Shown: positions 16,118-25,957, counted from the first letter of the stretch. The stretch is 64,000 bases of DNA from Trebonia sp963795335 (GCA_963795335.1 CAWCHI010000018.1:1-64000), one strand, 5' to 3'. Notes: generated from the sequence alone by a model not told the origin. Numbers and translations are program-made.

Positions 16118-17206
16118 CTACAGGGCAGTTACCTGAACGCGCGCCCAGGAGTTGTTGACGTACCCCTTCGGGTTCCAGAGGTGAGCGGGCGACTCGGGCT
16201 GCGCGGCGGCGGACGTGTCCCAGGCCCGTGCGATGATCTCCGCCGGGCCGACGGGGATGTCGATGACCGCGTGCCACTGGCGCCACGCCCAGGGACCAGG
16301 GTCCTCGCCCAGGTCAGCCTGACGCCAGCTCCGCCCGCCGTCAGTGGAGACGTCAACCCGGGCGATTCCGCGGTCATCTCCGGCGAAGGCATACCCGGTG
16401 ACCTCGGCACCCCCGGCAGCAACGACTGCTCCGTCGCCGGGGCGAAGGATGTCGGCGTTGACGGCGATCGGGCCGAGTGACAGGCCGTCGCCCGGCCCGG
16501 CGAGGGCCGGGTCCGCGTCTGCGGGAAGGAGCCGATAGGCGGTGGCCTGGAAGTAGTTGCCGGACGGACGGTCGGTGAGGGTGACCCGTTCGACCCACTT
16601 GACACTGCGCGCGCCGATGTACCCGGGAACCACCACCCGGACCGGACCGCCGTGCACGGCAGGAAGCGGCTGGCCGTTCATCTCCCAGGCCAGGAGCACC
16701 TCCCCGCCCAGCGCCTTGCTGCGGGGAACCGAGCCGCCGTAGGACTGGGGCGGTTCCGGGATCTGGGAGATATCCGGCGCGTCGAACGCCACATGGGTCG
16801 CTTCCGGGCGCGGCCGGGCCGCACGGAGGACCTCGGCCAGGCTCACCCCCGTCCACTCGGCGGTGGATGTCGCACCAGGTCCCCACGGTGCTTCGCCGGG
16901 GATGTCCCGCACCTTGATCAGACCGGAGCGGCGATTGCCCGCGCACTGCAGGGTGGCAGTGAGCGTCCGCGGCGCGAACCGGCTCTGCAAGTCGTCCAGC
17001 GACAGCTCCAGGTCGAGTTCGACCAGGCCGCCGACTTGCAGCCGCCATGCGTACGGGTGGATGAGCGGAATCGGGCCGTGATTGCGGCCGTAGAACGAGT
17101 CGACCGGGGTAAGCATCAGGTCCGCCAGCGCAGCGCGGGGCGGCTCCGCGTTATACGGATCAGCCTGGTGGACGATCATGTCGTCCCGCTTGTCCCACAA
17201 CCCCAT
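16118..17206 (-). CDS. Sulfite-oxidase-like molybdopterin oxidoreductase
   Basis: ATG 17206 has GAGGAG seven bases upstream; 37 additional codons upstream lack support. The 362-residue product starts with the molybdopterin domain: NHGPIPLIHPYAWRLQVGGLV, SLDDLQ, and ATLQCAGNRR with the conserved Cys that ligands molybdenum. VVVPGYIGARSVKWVERV and the C-terminal Mo-co dimerisation domain (VTGYAFAGDDRGIARVDVSTDGGRSW) follow. No signal peptide or haem domain is seen, so the electron acceptor and substrate are not evident. Confidence 0.92.
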   Translation of the reverse strand: MGLWDKRDDMIVHQADPYNAEPPRAALADLMLTPVDSFYGRNHGPIPLIHPYAWRLQVGGLVELDLELSLDDLQSRFAPRTLTATLQCAGNRRSGLIKVRDIPGEAPWGPGATSTAEWTGVSLAEVLRAARPRPEATHVAFDAPDISQIPEPPQSYGGSVPRSKALGGEVLLAWEMNGQPLPAVHGGPVRVVVPGYIGARSVKWVERVTLTDRPSGNYFQATAYRLLPADADPALAGPGDGLSLGPIAVNADILRPGDGAVVAAGGAEVTGYAFAGDDRGIARVDVSTDGGRSWRQADLGEDPGPWAWRQWHAVIDIPVGPAEIIARAWDTSAAAQPESPAHLWNPKGYVNNSWARVQVTAL

Positions 17207-17547
17207 AACCGGCTCCTCTGCGACTGCGGTTCCGCGGTGCCGTCCTCCTGCTCGCGGCACCCGCCCTGATCCCGGCCCCTGCCCCCGCGCGGCTGCCCCA
17301 CGTGCGCGGCGAGTCACCGGCCAGGACTCCCGGGCGCTGAACAGCGCCTGCTGCTGCTTGTGAGATGAATTCCATCATGGCGCGAACAGGCCGCGTTATC
17401 CCTGATGAGGTGGTTTCCCCGCCTTGCCATCGGTATCTTCGTCCCGTGTAGTAAGTCCTCCACGCCGGGAATGTTCCGGTAACACCCACTTCGGCCGCGC
17501 CGGCTGGGTTGGCCGGGGGCGGCCTGCTGTTACATCGACGAAGGGGA

Positions 17548-17971
17548 ATGCACGTGAAGGGTTTCCGGGATTTCATCTCCCGCGGCAATGTGGTCGACCT
17601 GGCGGTCGCCGTCGTCATCGGTACCGCCTTCACCGCCGTGGTCACCGCGTTCGTGGCCGACATCATCACCCCGCTGATCGCGGCGATCGGCGGGAAGCCA
17701 AACTTCAGCAACCTGACTTCACCGTGAACAAGAGCAGTTCAAGTACGGCTCGTTCATCAACGCGGTGATCACGTTCCTGATCATGGCCGCGGTGGTCTAC
17801 TACCTGGTCGTCGCGCCGATGGCGAAGATCACCGCCCGCTTCACCAAGGCGGCCGCGATCACGACCCGGGACTGCCCCGAGTGCCTCAGCACGATCCCGA
17901 TCGCGGCGACCCGCTGCATGTACTGCACCGTGGCGGTGCCGCCGGTTTCGCCTCCGGCCGCAAGGGCCTAA
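17548..17971 (+). CDS. mscL: Large-conductance mechanosensitive channel, two frameshifts
   Basis: From ATG 17548 the frame reads HVKGFRDFISRGNVVDLAVAVV then IGTAFTAVVTAFVADIITPLIAAI, the first MscL helix and pore. It stops early at 17727. One missing T near 17719 and one missing C near 17735 restore the expected 'FTVNKSQFKYGSFINAVITFLIMAAVVYYLVV' path (second helix from 17752). The C-terminus has a zinc-ribbon-like CPEC...CMYC pair seen in actinobacterial MscL. Two deletions in short homopolymers point to consensus error. MscL releases solutes on osmotic downshock. The ribosome site is AAGGGGAA. Confidence 0.88.
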
Positions 17972-17985
17972 CCGGCACAACGCAG

Positions 17986-18034
17986 CGGCCCGCGGCCCGC
18001 TCAGGAGATGTCCTGAGAGCGGGCCCGCGGGCCG
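17986..18034 (+). terminator. Strong GC-rich hairpin terminator of mscL
   Basis: Arms CGGCCCGCGGCCCGCTC and GAGCGGGCCCGCGGGCCG pair with one bulged base, extended by AGGA-GATG-TCCT at the tip. It starts 15 bp after the mscL stop. There is no U tract, as usual in actinomycetes. The rest of 17972-18369 shows no gene. Confidence 0.8.
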
Positions 18035-18369
18035 CCGCTTTACCTGCGGGGTGCGGGCGGTCGCTTCCCGGAAAGTTTCAGAGTCTGGGCTCGGGCCGGG
18101 GCCTGGCCGTCCCGAGCCCAGACGACTGTGACAAGGGCCTTTACTGTTAGACCGGCTCTTGTGGTACCAGTCTGGCACCGCTTCCTTGCAGGAACCTGTG
18201 GCCAAGCTGGGAACCCGATAACTGGCTCGTTACGGCCATTACGTCGGGCTTCACCACTGGCGTGGCCAGCAGCTGGGCTCCGGCTGGTCCGGAACGTGCC
18301 GCGGGGCGGCTTCCCGGCTGCGGTCGGCCGCCCGGCGGTCGAGCACGTGCTCGCGCGCGCTGCGGTCGG

Positions 18370-18639
18370 TCATCCCCGGTCGAGGGCGTTACGGTCAACG
18401 GCCCCGTAGTCACCGCTGCCCCGCTCAAGGAATTCCGCGAGCCGCTCCGCCTCATCGGCGCTGAACCCGATGACGGCCCGTGGCTGGCCCCATGGCTCCT
18501 TGAGCGCGTATCCCACGTACCCGACGACCGGCTGGGCCGGCGTCTCCCCGATGCCTTGGAGCGCTCTCCAGCGCTCCCAGGCCGATTCCAGGCGCGCGGC
18601 CGCATGCTGTGCACGTGCGACCAGCTCTGGATCACGCAT
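18370..18639 (-). CDS. Small conserved-type hypothetical protein
   Basis: The 89-residue frame has normal actinobacterial codon use and ordered helical segments: ELVARAQHAAARLESAWERWRAL, then VVGYVGYALKEPWGQPRAVIGFSADEAERLAEFLERG. I do not recognise the family. It lies 230 bp downstream of bldC on the same strand. The pattern suggests a small soluble protein with a Trp-rich helix. Confidence 0.55.
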   Translation of the reverse strand: MRDPELVARAQHAAARLESAWERWRALQGIGETPAQPVVGYVGYALKEPWGQPRAVIGFSADEAERLAEFLERGSGDYGAVDRNALDRG

Positions 18640-18872
18640 CGTGCGATCCCCCTAACGAAGTTATTCGTCCGGCTGGCGAAACCGGACTGGTCCCAGCGCG
18701 GCGAGTGCCGCCTGCGCCAGCGTCAAGACCCACCCCGTCAAGATCACTCGCGCGAACTGCCCTCGCCCGCTGGGACCGTTCCCCCCAGCCCTGCCGGACG
18801 AGCTCCGCCGATAAGCATGGGCGACGGCACCAAGTCGCGTGCCGTCCTCCTTGCCCAGCTCACAGGCGGACG

Positions 18873-19076
18873 TTACTCGGAACGCTGCTGCGGGATGCCC
18901 GCGAGCAGGGCACGAACCTCGGTCTCCCGGTAACGCCGGTGCCCCCCCAGCGTGCGGATCGACGTCAGTTTCCCGGCCTTCGCCCACCGCGTGACCGTCT
19001 TCGGGTCGACACGGAACATCGTGGCGACCTCGGCGGGCGTCAGCAGCGGCTCAGCCTCTGGAGTACGTGCGGACAT
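18873..19076 (-). CDS. bldC: BldC developmental transcription regulator (MerR-like HTH)
   Basis: The 67-residue protein reads LLTPAEVATMFRVDPKTVTR followed by WAKAGKLTSIRTLGGHRRYR and ends LAGIPQQRSE, almost word for word the Streptomyces BldC sequence. BldC is a one-domain MerR-type winged helix that binds direct repeats cooperatively and delays sporulation. Its presence suggests a filamentous or BldC-regulated actinomycete. In Streptomyces it lies near DUF3073 and the pur genes, as here. Confidence 0.96.
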   Translation of the reverse strand: MSARTPEAEPLLTPAEVATMFRVDPKTVTRWAKAGKLTSIRTLGGHRRYRETEVRALLAGIPQQRSE

Positions 19077-19794
19077 TGGTGCGGCCTCTCCTCCTGGATC
19101 GGTGTAGCGATCCTCGTATTGTTGATTGTGGCCTTGGTGCTCCGTGAGGAGCTTGTCGTTGATATCCCCATATGGTCTACTGGGTCCATCTTGCCATCAC
19201 CAGCGGTGACTAGTCGACAACTATCTGCATAGTTTCTGTCTCTAGATGCGCCCCGTTGTCGCCGCTAGCGACTGTCACTGTCAGTGATTCTAGCGATACT
19301 TATCGTCGCATCGGGCCAGATTCGGAAAAACTGCCCCGCGCGTTGCTGCTTCCCCGCAGCTCAGCCAAGCCCCCGCGGCGGAGAGCGCCAGACTCCGCCG
19401 CTGTAGCCCCCTAGACACTGAGTGTAATCTACCATGACTGAATCGTGATATAACCGCACACTTCTCTTTCTTCACCACGATCTGCCGACAGGCACCCCCG
19501 GTCAACCCCGCAGGATGGCCCGCATCACAGGCGCGATGCCGCGCTCCACCCAGGCTCACAGCGGGTGCCGGGGGCGACCGGATCGGGTGCAAGCGCAGAC
19601 AGCGAGAGCCAATCGGCGTAGTCATCAGGGCCGCAAACCGGGTACGGTTGTACCTGTACGGAAGCTGGCGAGCGCCGAGGTCCCCGAGGGGGATCTACGG
19701 CGGTTCTGTGTGTGTCACAGAGGTGCCGCATGCGAGCCAGCGACAGAGGCATCGTGGGGCCGCACGGCTCCTGACGTTCGAGGGGGTCGAGCCA
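19077..19794. other. Long divergent intergenic region between bldC and DUF3073
   Basis: About 720 bases without a recognisable gene. The part next to bldC (about 19100-19480) is less GC-rich than its surroundings and probably holds the bldC promoter. CTGTGTGTGTCACAG near 19707 resembles a CRP-type half-site pair upstream of DUF3073, which is only a hint. Confidence 0.45.
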
Positions 19795-20030
19795 ATGGGG
19801 CGCGGCCGAGCTAAGGCCAAGCAGGTTAAGGTTGCTCGCCAGCTCAAGTACAACGGCGGCGGCACGGACCTTAACCGGCTGCGGCAGGAGCTGGGCGTCG
19901 GAACGGAAGCGCAGAGCGCCGACCACGACGACCCGTATGCGACGAGTACGACGACGACGAGGACTCTCTCGCCGAAGACGAGGACGAAGAGGACGACGAC
20001 GAGGACGACTGGTCCCGTTCAGGCCGCTAG
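19795..20030 (+). CDS. DUF3073 protein, one frameshift
   Basis: ATG 19795 follows GAGGGGGTCG. The N-terminus MGRGRAKAKQVKVARQLKYN is the DUF3073 hallmark. The acidic tail is thrown out of frame near 19941 by one missing base. Restored, it reads DEYDDDEDSLAEDEDEEDDD and ends WSRSGR at the TAG at 20028-20030. The function is unknown; the basic head and acidic tail suggest a nucleic-acid or ribosome partner. In Streptomyces it follows purM, here purM is absent. Confidence 0.88.
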
Positions 20031-20204
20031 GCCCCTCGGCGCCAGCCGGCCGTTAGTCCTGAGGTCGCGTCCGCCGCATGAGTACGCGGGCCGTCACGGG
20101 GCGTGAGCCTACCTACTGGCGTCGACGGTGCCAGGTCCGGTCGATGGTGCCAGCGCCGTTCGATGCAACAGCGTTGCTGTGGGCGTCAGCATGCCGCGGC
20201 CAGA

Positions 20205-21672
20205 TCAGGCGCTCGTCACTGGCTCGAGCACGCCCTTGCCGCGTTCACTTTCCGGGACTGGCACCGGGTAGTGCCCGTCGAAGCAGGCCCGGCACAGCGA
20301 CTGCGGGGGCTGCTCGGTGGCCGCCACCAGGGCGTCGAGGGACACGTAGCCGAGCGTGTCGGCGCCGATAGCCGACGCGGATCTCCTCCACCGAGCAGTG
20401 GCCGGCGAGCAGCTCGTCACGGGTAGCGAAGTCGATGCCGTAGAAACACGGCCACTTCACCGGCGGCGAGGCGATCCGCACGTGCACCTCGAGCGCGCCC
20501 GCCTCGCGCAGCATCGCCACGATTGGCCTGCTGCGTGTTCCCGCGCACGATCGAGTCGTCGACCACCACGATCCTGCGGCCGGCGATCACGTCGCGCAGC
20601 GGGTTGAGCTTCAGCCTGATGCCGAGCTGGCTGATGGTCTGGCTCGGCTGGATGAAGGTCCGCCCGACATAGGAGTTCTTCACCAGGCCCTGTCCGTAGG
20701 GGATGCCGCTGGCCTCGGCGTAGCCGATCGCGGCGGGCGTGCCCGACTCGGGCACCGGGATGACCAGGTCGGCCACGCCGGGTACTCGGCCGCGAGCCGC
20801 CGGCCGATCTCCACCCGGGTGGCGTGCAGCCCGCGGCCGCCGATCGTGGTGTCGGGCCGGGCCAGGTAGACGTACTCGAACAGGCACACCTTGGGCTCGG
20901 CGGGCGCGAACCGCCGCGACCGCACGCCCCGCTCGTCGAGCGTGATCAGCTCGCCCGGCTCGACCTCGCGGACGAAGGCGGCGCCGACGATGTCGAGCGC
21001 CGCGGTCTCGCTCGCGACCACCCAGCCGCTGGCCAGCTTCCCGATCACCAGCGGCCGGAACCCCTGCGGGTCGCGCGCCGCGTAGAGCGTGTGCTCGTCG
21101 ATGAAGACAAGCGAGTAGGCGCCGCGCACCAGCGGCAGGATGCGGGCGGCGGCGTCCTCGAGGGTGTCCTCGCCGGCGCCGTCGGCCCCGCTGGCGATCA
21201 GCTCGGTCAGCACGTCGGTGTCGGAGGTCGCTTGCAAGCCGGCGAAGCCGCTTTCCGGCGGCAGCATCGCGGCCAGCTCGCGGGTGTTGGTCAGGTTGCC
21301 GTTGTGCCCCAGCGCGATCGACACGGGCGGGGTCGAGCGGAAGGTCGGCTGGGCGTTAGCCCAGACCGGCGCGCCGGTGGTCGAGTAGCGGCAGTGGGCG
21401 ACGGCGATGTCACCGCGCAGCGCGGTCAGCGAGGGCTCGTCGAAGACCTGGGCGACCAGGCCCATCTCCTTGTGGACCACGATCCGGCGCCCGTCACTGC
21501 AGGCGATGCCCGCCGACTCCTGCCCCCGGTGCTGCAGGGCGTGCAGTCCGTAGTAGGCGAGCTTGGCGACATCCTCGCCCGGAGACCAGACTCCGAAGAC
21601 GCCACAGGCGTCCCTCGGCGGGCGGTCGTCGGGATCTAGGTCATGCGTCAGGCGCCCGTCTGGCTTAGCCAC
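20205..21672 (-). CDS. purF: Amidophosphoribosyltransferase, frameshifted
   Basis: First committed step of purine synthesis: PRPP + glutamine to phosphoribosylamine. After a short propeptide comes the Cys nucleophile in RDACGVFGVW, then the class II glutaminase (LQHRGQESAGIA, HCRYSTTG, GHNGNLTN). The phosphoribosyltransferase half has VIPVPESGTPAAIGYAEASG and the PRPP loop VVVDDSIVRGNT. A PxKWPCFYGIDFATRDELLAG segment follows. Three frame changes (near 20780, 20525 and 20375) break the frame while the protein stays conserved on each side. Rightmost to leftmost order is purS, purQ, purL, sterol-carrier gene, purF on the minus strand. Confidence 0.92.
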
Positions 21673-21690
21673 GAGGCCCAGTCTATTTGG

Positions 21691-22061
21691 TCAGGTCAGC
21701 GGAAGAAACGCCGACAGATCCGACCGCGCGCCGCTCGCCCGGACCGCCCCCGACCGCACCGCCGCGTCCCAGCCGAGCCGCCCGGTCGCCAGCGGAACCA
21801 GGTCAGCGCGTCGGTCTCCACCACGTTCGGCGGGGTGCCGCGCGTGTGGCGGGGGCCCGCGACCGCCTGCACCGCCGCGACTGCCACCACTCTGATTTCC
21901 ACCGAACGTCCCGGGCTGGCACTGGCCAGCCGATGCAACAGGAAGCGGGCGGCCGACCGGAGCGATGGCCCGTTCCGGCTCCGTCCCCGCCTCGAGCGCG
22001 GCGCCGACAGCGGCGACGCTGGCCTCGCCGTCCGGACCCGGCTTATCCGCGGCACGGCGAT
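21691..22061 (-). CDS. Sterol-carrier-family protein, frameshifted
   Basis: The core reads FLLHRLASASPGRSVEIRVV followed by AAVQAVAGPRHTRGTPPNVVE and TDALTW, then, after a single-base shift near 21807, LATGRLGWDAAVRSG and SDLSAFLPLT at the TGA 21691-21693. This matches the small 'sterol carrier family' protein coded between purL and purF in Streptomyces. A second shift near 21962 probably splits the N-terminal part (EASVAAVGAALEAGTEPERA). The exact start was not determined. The function is unknown. Confidence 0.7.
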
Positions 22062-22063
22062 CA

Positions 22064-24347
22064 CTAGGAGCCGAAGATGGCCGGAAGCGTGCCGGTCCAG
22101 GCGCGCTCGAGCTCCGCCAGGGGAACCTCGAAGGCCGACTCGATGCTCAGCGCGTCCCCGCCGGCCGTCCCGAGGACGGTGGCCGGGACGGCATGCTCAG
22201 CGCACAGCGCGGCGAACTCCGTCTCGCGGCCGGGTACGACCGAGACGAGCGCCCGGCCGGCCGACTCGCTGAACAGGGCGGTGAACGGGTCGCCGTCTTG
22301 GCTGACAGGGCGCAGCGTGACGGCGCAGCCGCGGCCGCCGTGCAGGCACGCCTCGGCCAGCGCGATCGCCAGGCCGCCGTCGGAAAGGTCATGCGCGCTG
22401 GCCAGCAGCCCGCGCTCGGCCGCGGCGGCGACGATCAGGGCGGCCAGCGCTGCGTTCGGCGTCAAGGTCGACGGCGGGCGGGCGGCCGCCCAGGTGCTGG
22501 TGGGCGACCTCGGCCCACGCGGACCCGCCGAACTCGCCGCGGGTCGTGCCGAGCAGCACGACCTCGGCGCCGTCGGACGGTCGAAGCCGGCGCCGAGCCG
22601 GCGGCGGACGTCGTCGTGCACGCCGAGCACGCCGATGACCGGCGTCGGGTAGATGGCGGTCGCGCCGGTCTGGTTGTACAGGCTGACGTTGCCGCCGGTG
22701 ACCGGGATGCCGAGGGTCTTGCAGCCGTCGGCGAGGCCGCGGACCGCCTCGGCGAGCTGCCACATGACGGCCGGGTCCTCCGGCGAGCCGAAGTTGAGGC
22801 AGTTGGTCACCGCGAGCGGGAACGGCGCCGGTCATCGCGACGTTCCGGTAGGCCTCGGCGAGCGCGAGCTGGGTGCCCTGGTACGGGTCGAGCGTGCAGT
22901 ACCGGCCGTTGCCGTCGGTGGCCAGCGCGATGCCCGAGGCCGGTCTCCTCGGCCACCCGGACCAGCCCGCCGTCTTCCGGCATGGCGAGCACCGTGTTGC
23001 CGCGCACCAGGCTGTCGTACTGCTGGGTGACCCAGCGCTTGTCGGCCAGCCCGGGCGAGCCGAGCAGCTGCAGCAGGGTGTCGCGCAGCGCGGGGCCGCC
23101 GGACGGCCGCGGCAGCTCGCTCCGGGCCCGCTCGCCGCCAGGCGCGTCGAGGTCGTCCGGGCGGGCCAGCGGCCGCTGGTAGACCGGGCCGTCGGCGGCG
23201 GTCCGCGGGCGGGATGCTGGACGACGGTGCCGCCGCGCCAGGTCATGGTGAGCAGCCCGTCACCGGTGACCTCGCCGATGACCGTCGCCTCGACGTCCCA
23301 CTTGCGGCAGATGGCGAGGAACGCGGCGACGCGTCCGGCCGGACCACCGCCATCATCCGTTCCTGCGACTCGCTCATCAGGATCTCGGCCGGCGTCAGGT
23401 TCGGGTCGCGCAGCGGGATGGCGTCCATGTCCACGAACATGCCGCCGTCCCCGCCCGCGGCCAGCTCGGTTGTCGCGCAGGCGACCCCGGCCGCGCCCGA
23501 GGTCCTGGATGCCCTCGACCAGGTCCGGCCGCGTACAGCTCAAGGCAGCACTCGACGAGCAGCTTCTCCATGAACGGGTCGCCGACCTGCACCGACGGCC
23601 GCTTGGCCGACTTCCGCCTTCGTCGCCGAACGTCGCGCTGGCCAGCACCGAGGCGCCGCCGACGCCGTCCGGGCCGGTCCGCGAGCCGAACAGGACGACC
23701 TTGTTGCCGGTGCCGCTGGCCGACCGCCGACTTCAGGTCGTCGTGCCGCATGAGCCCCACGCACAGCGCGTTGACCAGCGGGTTGCCGGCGTAGCAGGGA
23801 TCGAAGGCGAGCTCGCCGCCGATATTCGGCAGGCCGAGGCAGTTGCCGTAGAAGGAGATGCCGGAGACGACGCCGGGCAGCACCCGGGCGGTGTCGTGCG
23901 CGTCGGCGGGCCCGAAGCGGAGCGCGTCCATCACCGCGACCGGCCGGGCGCCCATGGCCAGGATGTCCCGCACGATGCCGCCGACGCCGGTCGCCGCGCC
24001 CTGGTGCGGCTCGACGAACGACGGGTGGTTATGGCTCTCGATCTTGAAGGTGACCGCATAGCCCTGCCCGATGTCGACCACGCCCGCGTTGGCGCCGATG
24101 CCCGCGAGCAGGTGACCGGACTGGGCGGCGGTGGGCGCGAGGTTGCGCAGGTGCACCTTGGAGGACTTGTAGGAGCAGTGCTCAGCTCCACATCACCGAG
24201 TAGAGCGCGAGCTCGGCCGCGGTCGGGCGGCGGCCGAGGATGTCGCGGATCTTCTGGTACTCATCCGCGGTCAGGCCCAGTTCTTTATACGGCTGCGGAG
24301 ACCTCGGGAGACGCGGCGGCGGCCTCGACGGTGTCCGCGTTGCTCAC
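22064..24347 (-). CDS. purL: Phosphoribosylformylglycinamidine synthase subunit PurL, many frameshifts
   Basis: Fourth step of purine synthesis (FGAR to FGAM), with PurQ and PurS. GTG 24347 overlaps the purQ TGA as GTGA and starts SNADTVEAAAASPEV. The next conserved block, KELGLTADEYQKIRDILGRRP, is already one frame off. Family blocks found: LYSVMWS (an inserted T near 24178 follows), FKIESHNHPSFVEPHQGAATGVGG, PVAVMDALRFG, NCLGLPNIGGE, TNCLNFGSPEDP, SAHDLSDGGLAIALAE. About ten single-base frame changes lie between them. Length (~760 residues) is normal for the small PurL. Confidence 0.9.
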
Positions 24348-25022
24348 TGGCCGGCCTCCCGCGAAGGCGCTGACCACCGAGGTGAAGAAGGGCAGGCCCT
24401 CGTCGCTGGGGCCGGTCAGCGGGTCGATCGCGTGCTCCGGGTGCGGCATCAGCCCGACGACATTGCCGTCGGCGTTGCAGATGCCCGCGATGTCGCGGGC
24501 CGAGCCGTTGGGCGCGCCGTCGGTGTAGCGGACGACCACCCGGCCGGCGCGCTCCAGCTCGTCCAGCGTGGCCTCGTCGGCGCGTAGGCGCCCTCGCCGT
24601 TCTTGACCGGCACCGTGATCTGCTGGCCGGGGCTGAACCGCGACGTCCAGGCGGTGCCGGTGCTGAGCACGGTCAGCCGTGACGTCGGCGTGCAGGAAGC
24701 GCAGGCCCGCGTTCCTGGTCAGCGCGCCGGGCAGCAGGTGGGCCTCGCACAGGATCTGGAAGCCGTTGCAGATGCCGAGCACCGGCAGGCCCGCCCGGGC
24801 GGCCGGGACCAGCTCGGCCATCACCGGGGAGAACCGCGCGATGGCGCCGCAGCGCAGGTAATCGCCGTAAGAGAAGCCGCCGGGCAGGATGACCGCGTCG
24901 ACGCCGCGCAGGTCGCGGTCCGCGTGCCAGAGCCGGACCGGCTCCGCTCCCGCGTACCGCACGGCCCGGGCCGCATCGGTGTCGTCGAGTGATCCGGGGA
25001 ACGTGACAACGCCTATCCGCAC
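24344..25022 (-). CDS. purQ: Phosphoribosylformylglycinamidine synthase glutaminase subunit PurQ, frameshifted
   Basis: GTG 25022 starts MRIGVVTFPGSLDD. The class I glutaminase triad is visible: Cys in VLGICNGFQIL, His and Glu in LMPHPEHAID. PGGFSYGDYLRCGAIARFSP is a PurQ signature. One or more frame changes between about 24590 and 24680 scramble residues after LHADVT. A further one near the end hides the proper TGA (24344-24346), so the raw frame appears to run into the PurL N-terminus. It supplies ammonia to PurL. Confidence 0.9.
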
Positions 25023-25088
25023 ACGTGAAGACTACCTGACCTGCCCTGATCCCCCGTACCAAACAGGCCGGGCGTCGTGGGGCCGCCG

Positions 25089-25640
25089 TCAGGCGGTTCG
25101 GGAAAGCGGTGCCTCCCAGGCGATGCGTTTGTCGAGCACGACCCGCGTGCCCTGGCCGGGTGCGGTGCGCAGCGTCACCGCATCGACGCACGCCTGCATG
25201 ATGGCGAACCCGCGCCCCGATTCTGCGAGGTTCGCGTAGTCGACAGCTCCCTGGTCTCCAGTCGCGTGCTTGCCCGTCGCCCCGTGATCGGCTCTTGGGT
25301 GAGCGCCCGCTCCGTGACCGCCCCCGGCGTGCTCCGCGGCACCGCGCCTGACCCGCTCGCGGCCGGTCCGCGGGCATCCCTGGCCGGCGTCGGTGACCTC
25401 GACCCGGCAGGCCGCGCTGTCGACGGTCGCGGCGACCGTGAAGGCAGGCGCGGATCGCCCGGCGTGCAGCACGACGTTGGTACAGGCCTCGGTGGCGGCG
25501 AGCAGGATGTCGTCAACGGACTCCTCGTGGACTCCGATGCCGCGCAGCGTGTCACCGAGCACCTGGCGCATCACGGGAACACTGAGCAGCTCCCGCTCGA
25601 ACACGAGGCAGAATCGGACCTCCGGCCGAGTCATTCTCAT
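25089..25640 (-). CDS. RsbW-like GHKL ATPase (anti-sigma-factor type)
   Basis: ATG 25640 (MRMTRPEVRFCLVFERELLS) starts a HATPase_c_2 domain: N box EACTNVVLHA, G1 box VTDAGQGC, G2 box GRGFAIMQ, final strand GTRVVLDKRI. The segment between G1 and G2 is long and His/Gly-rich (AEHAGGGHGAGAHPRADHG), which could be real or a compensated pair of frameshifts. Such proteins are serine kinases or anti-sigma factors regulating stress or developmental sigma factors. Its place between purS and purQ is conspicuous; the product is unlikely to act in purine synthesis. Confidence 0.8.
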   Translation of the reverse strand: MRMTRPEVRFCLVFERELLSVPVMRQVLGDTLRGIGVHEESVDDILLAATEACTNVVLHAGRSAPAFTVAATVDSAACRVEVTDAGQGCPRTGRERVRRGAAEHAGGGHGAGAHPRADHGATGKHATGDQGAVDYANLAESGRGFAIMQACVDAVTLRTAPGQGTRVVLDKRIAWEAPLSRTA

Positions 25641-25711
25641 CGTTCTCACGTAAAGAAAGATTTCCCGCGACACGCCACCGTAATCAAAAGTTTCAGTACG
25701 TGATCGCCTCG

Positions 25712-25957
25712 TCACTCAGTGGTATGAAGGACGAATTCCTCGATCACGGGATTGGACAGCAGCTCACGGGCTAGTTCCTCGACGGCGGCGAGGGCCGGGC
25801 CGTCGGCCGACCCGTCCAGCTCGACCTCGAATCGCTTCCCCTGACGCACCCCGGTCACGCTCCCGAACCCGAGCCGGTGCGACGCACTCAGCACCGCCTC
25901 ACCCTGCGGGTCATGGATCTCCGGCTTGAGCATCACATCGACGATCACACGGGCCAC
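25712..25957 (-). CDS. purS: Phosphoribosylformylglycinamidine synthase subunit PurS
   Basis: The 81-residue product ARVIVDVMLKPEIHDPQGEA, RLGFGSVTGVRQGKRFEVEL, LLSNPVIEEFVL is a complete PurS, the small structural subunit that bridges PurL and PurQ. The gene has no frameshift. It opens the leftward purine cluster; its promoter must lie in the 205 bp shared with the divergent E1-alpha gene. Confidence 0.95.
   Translation of the reverse strand: MARVIVDVMLKPEIHDPQGEAVLSASHRLGFGSVTGVRQGKRFEVELDGSADGPALAAVEELARELLSNPVIEEFVLHTTE

Noticed and set aside
19707..19721. CTGTGTGTGTCACAG as a CRP-type operator before DUF3073.
   Set aside because: Half-sites are spaced too closely for the usual TGTGA-N6-TCACA. 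Left as a remark only.
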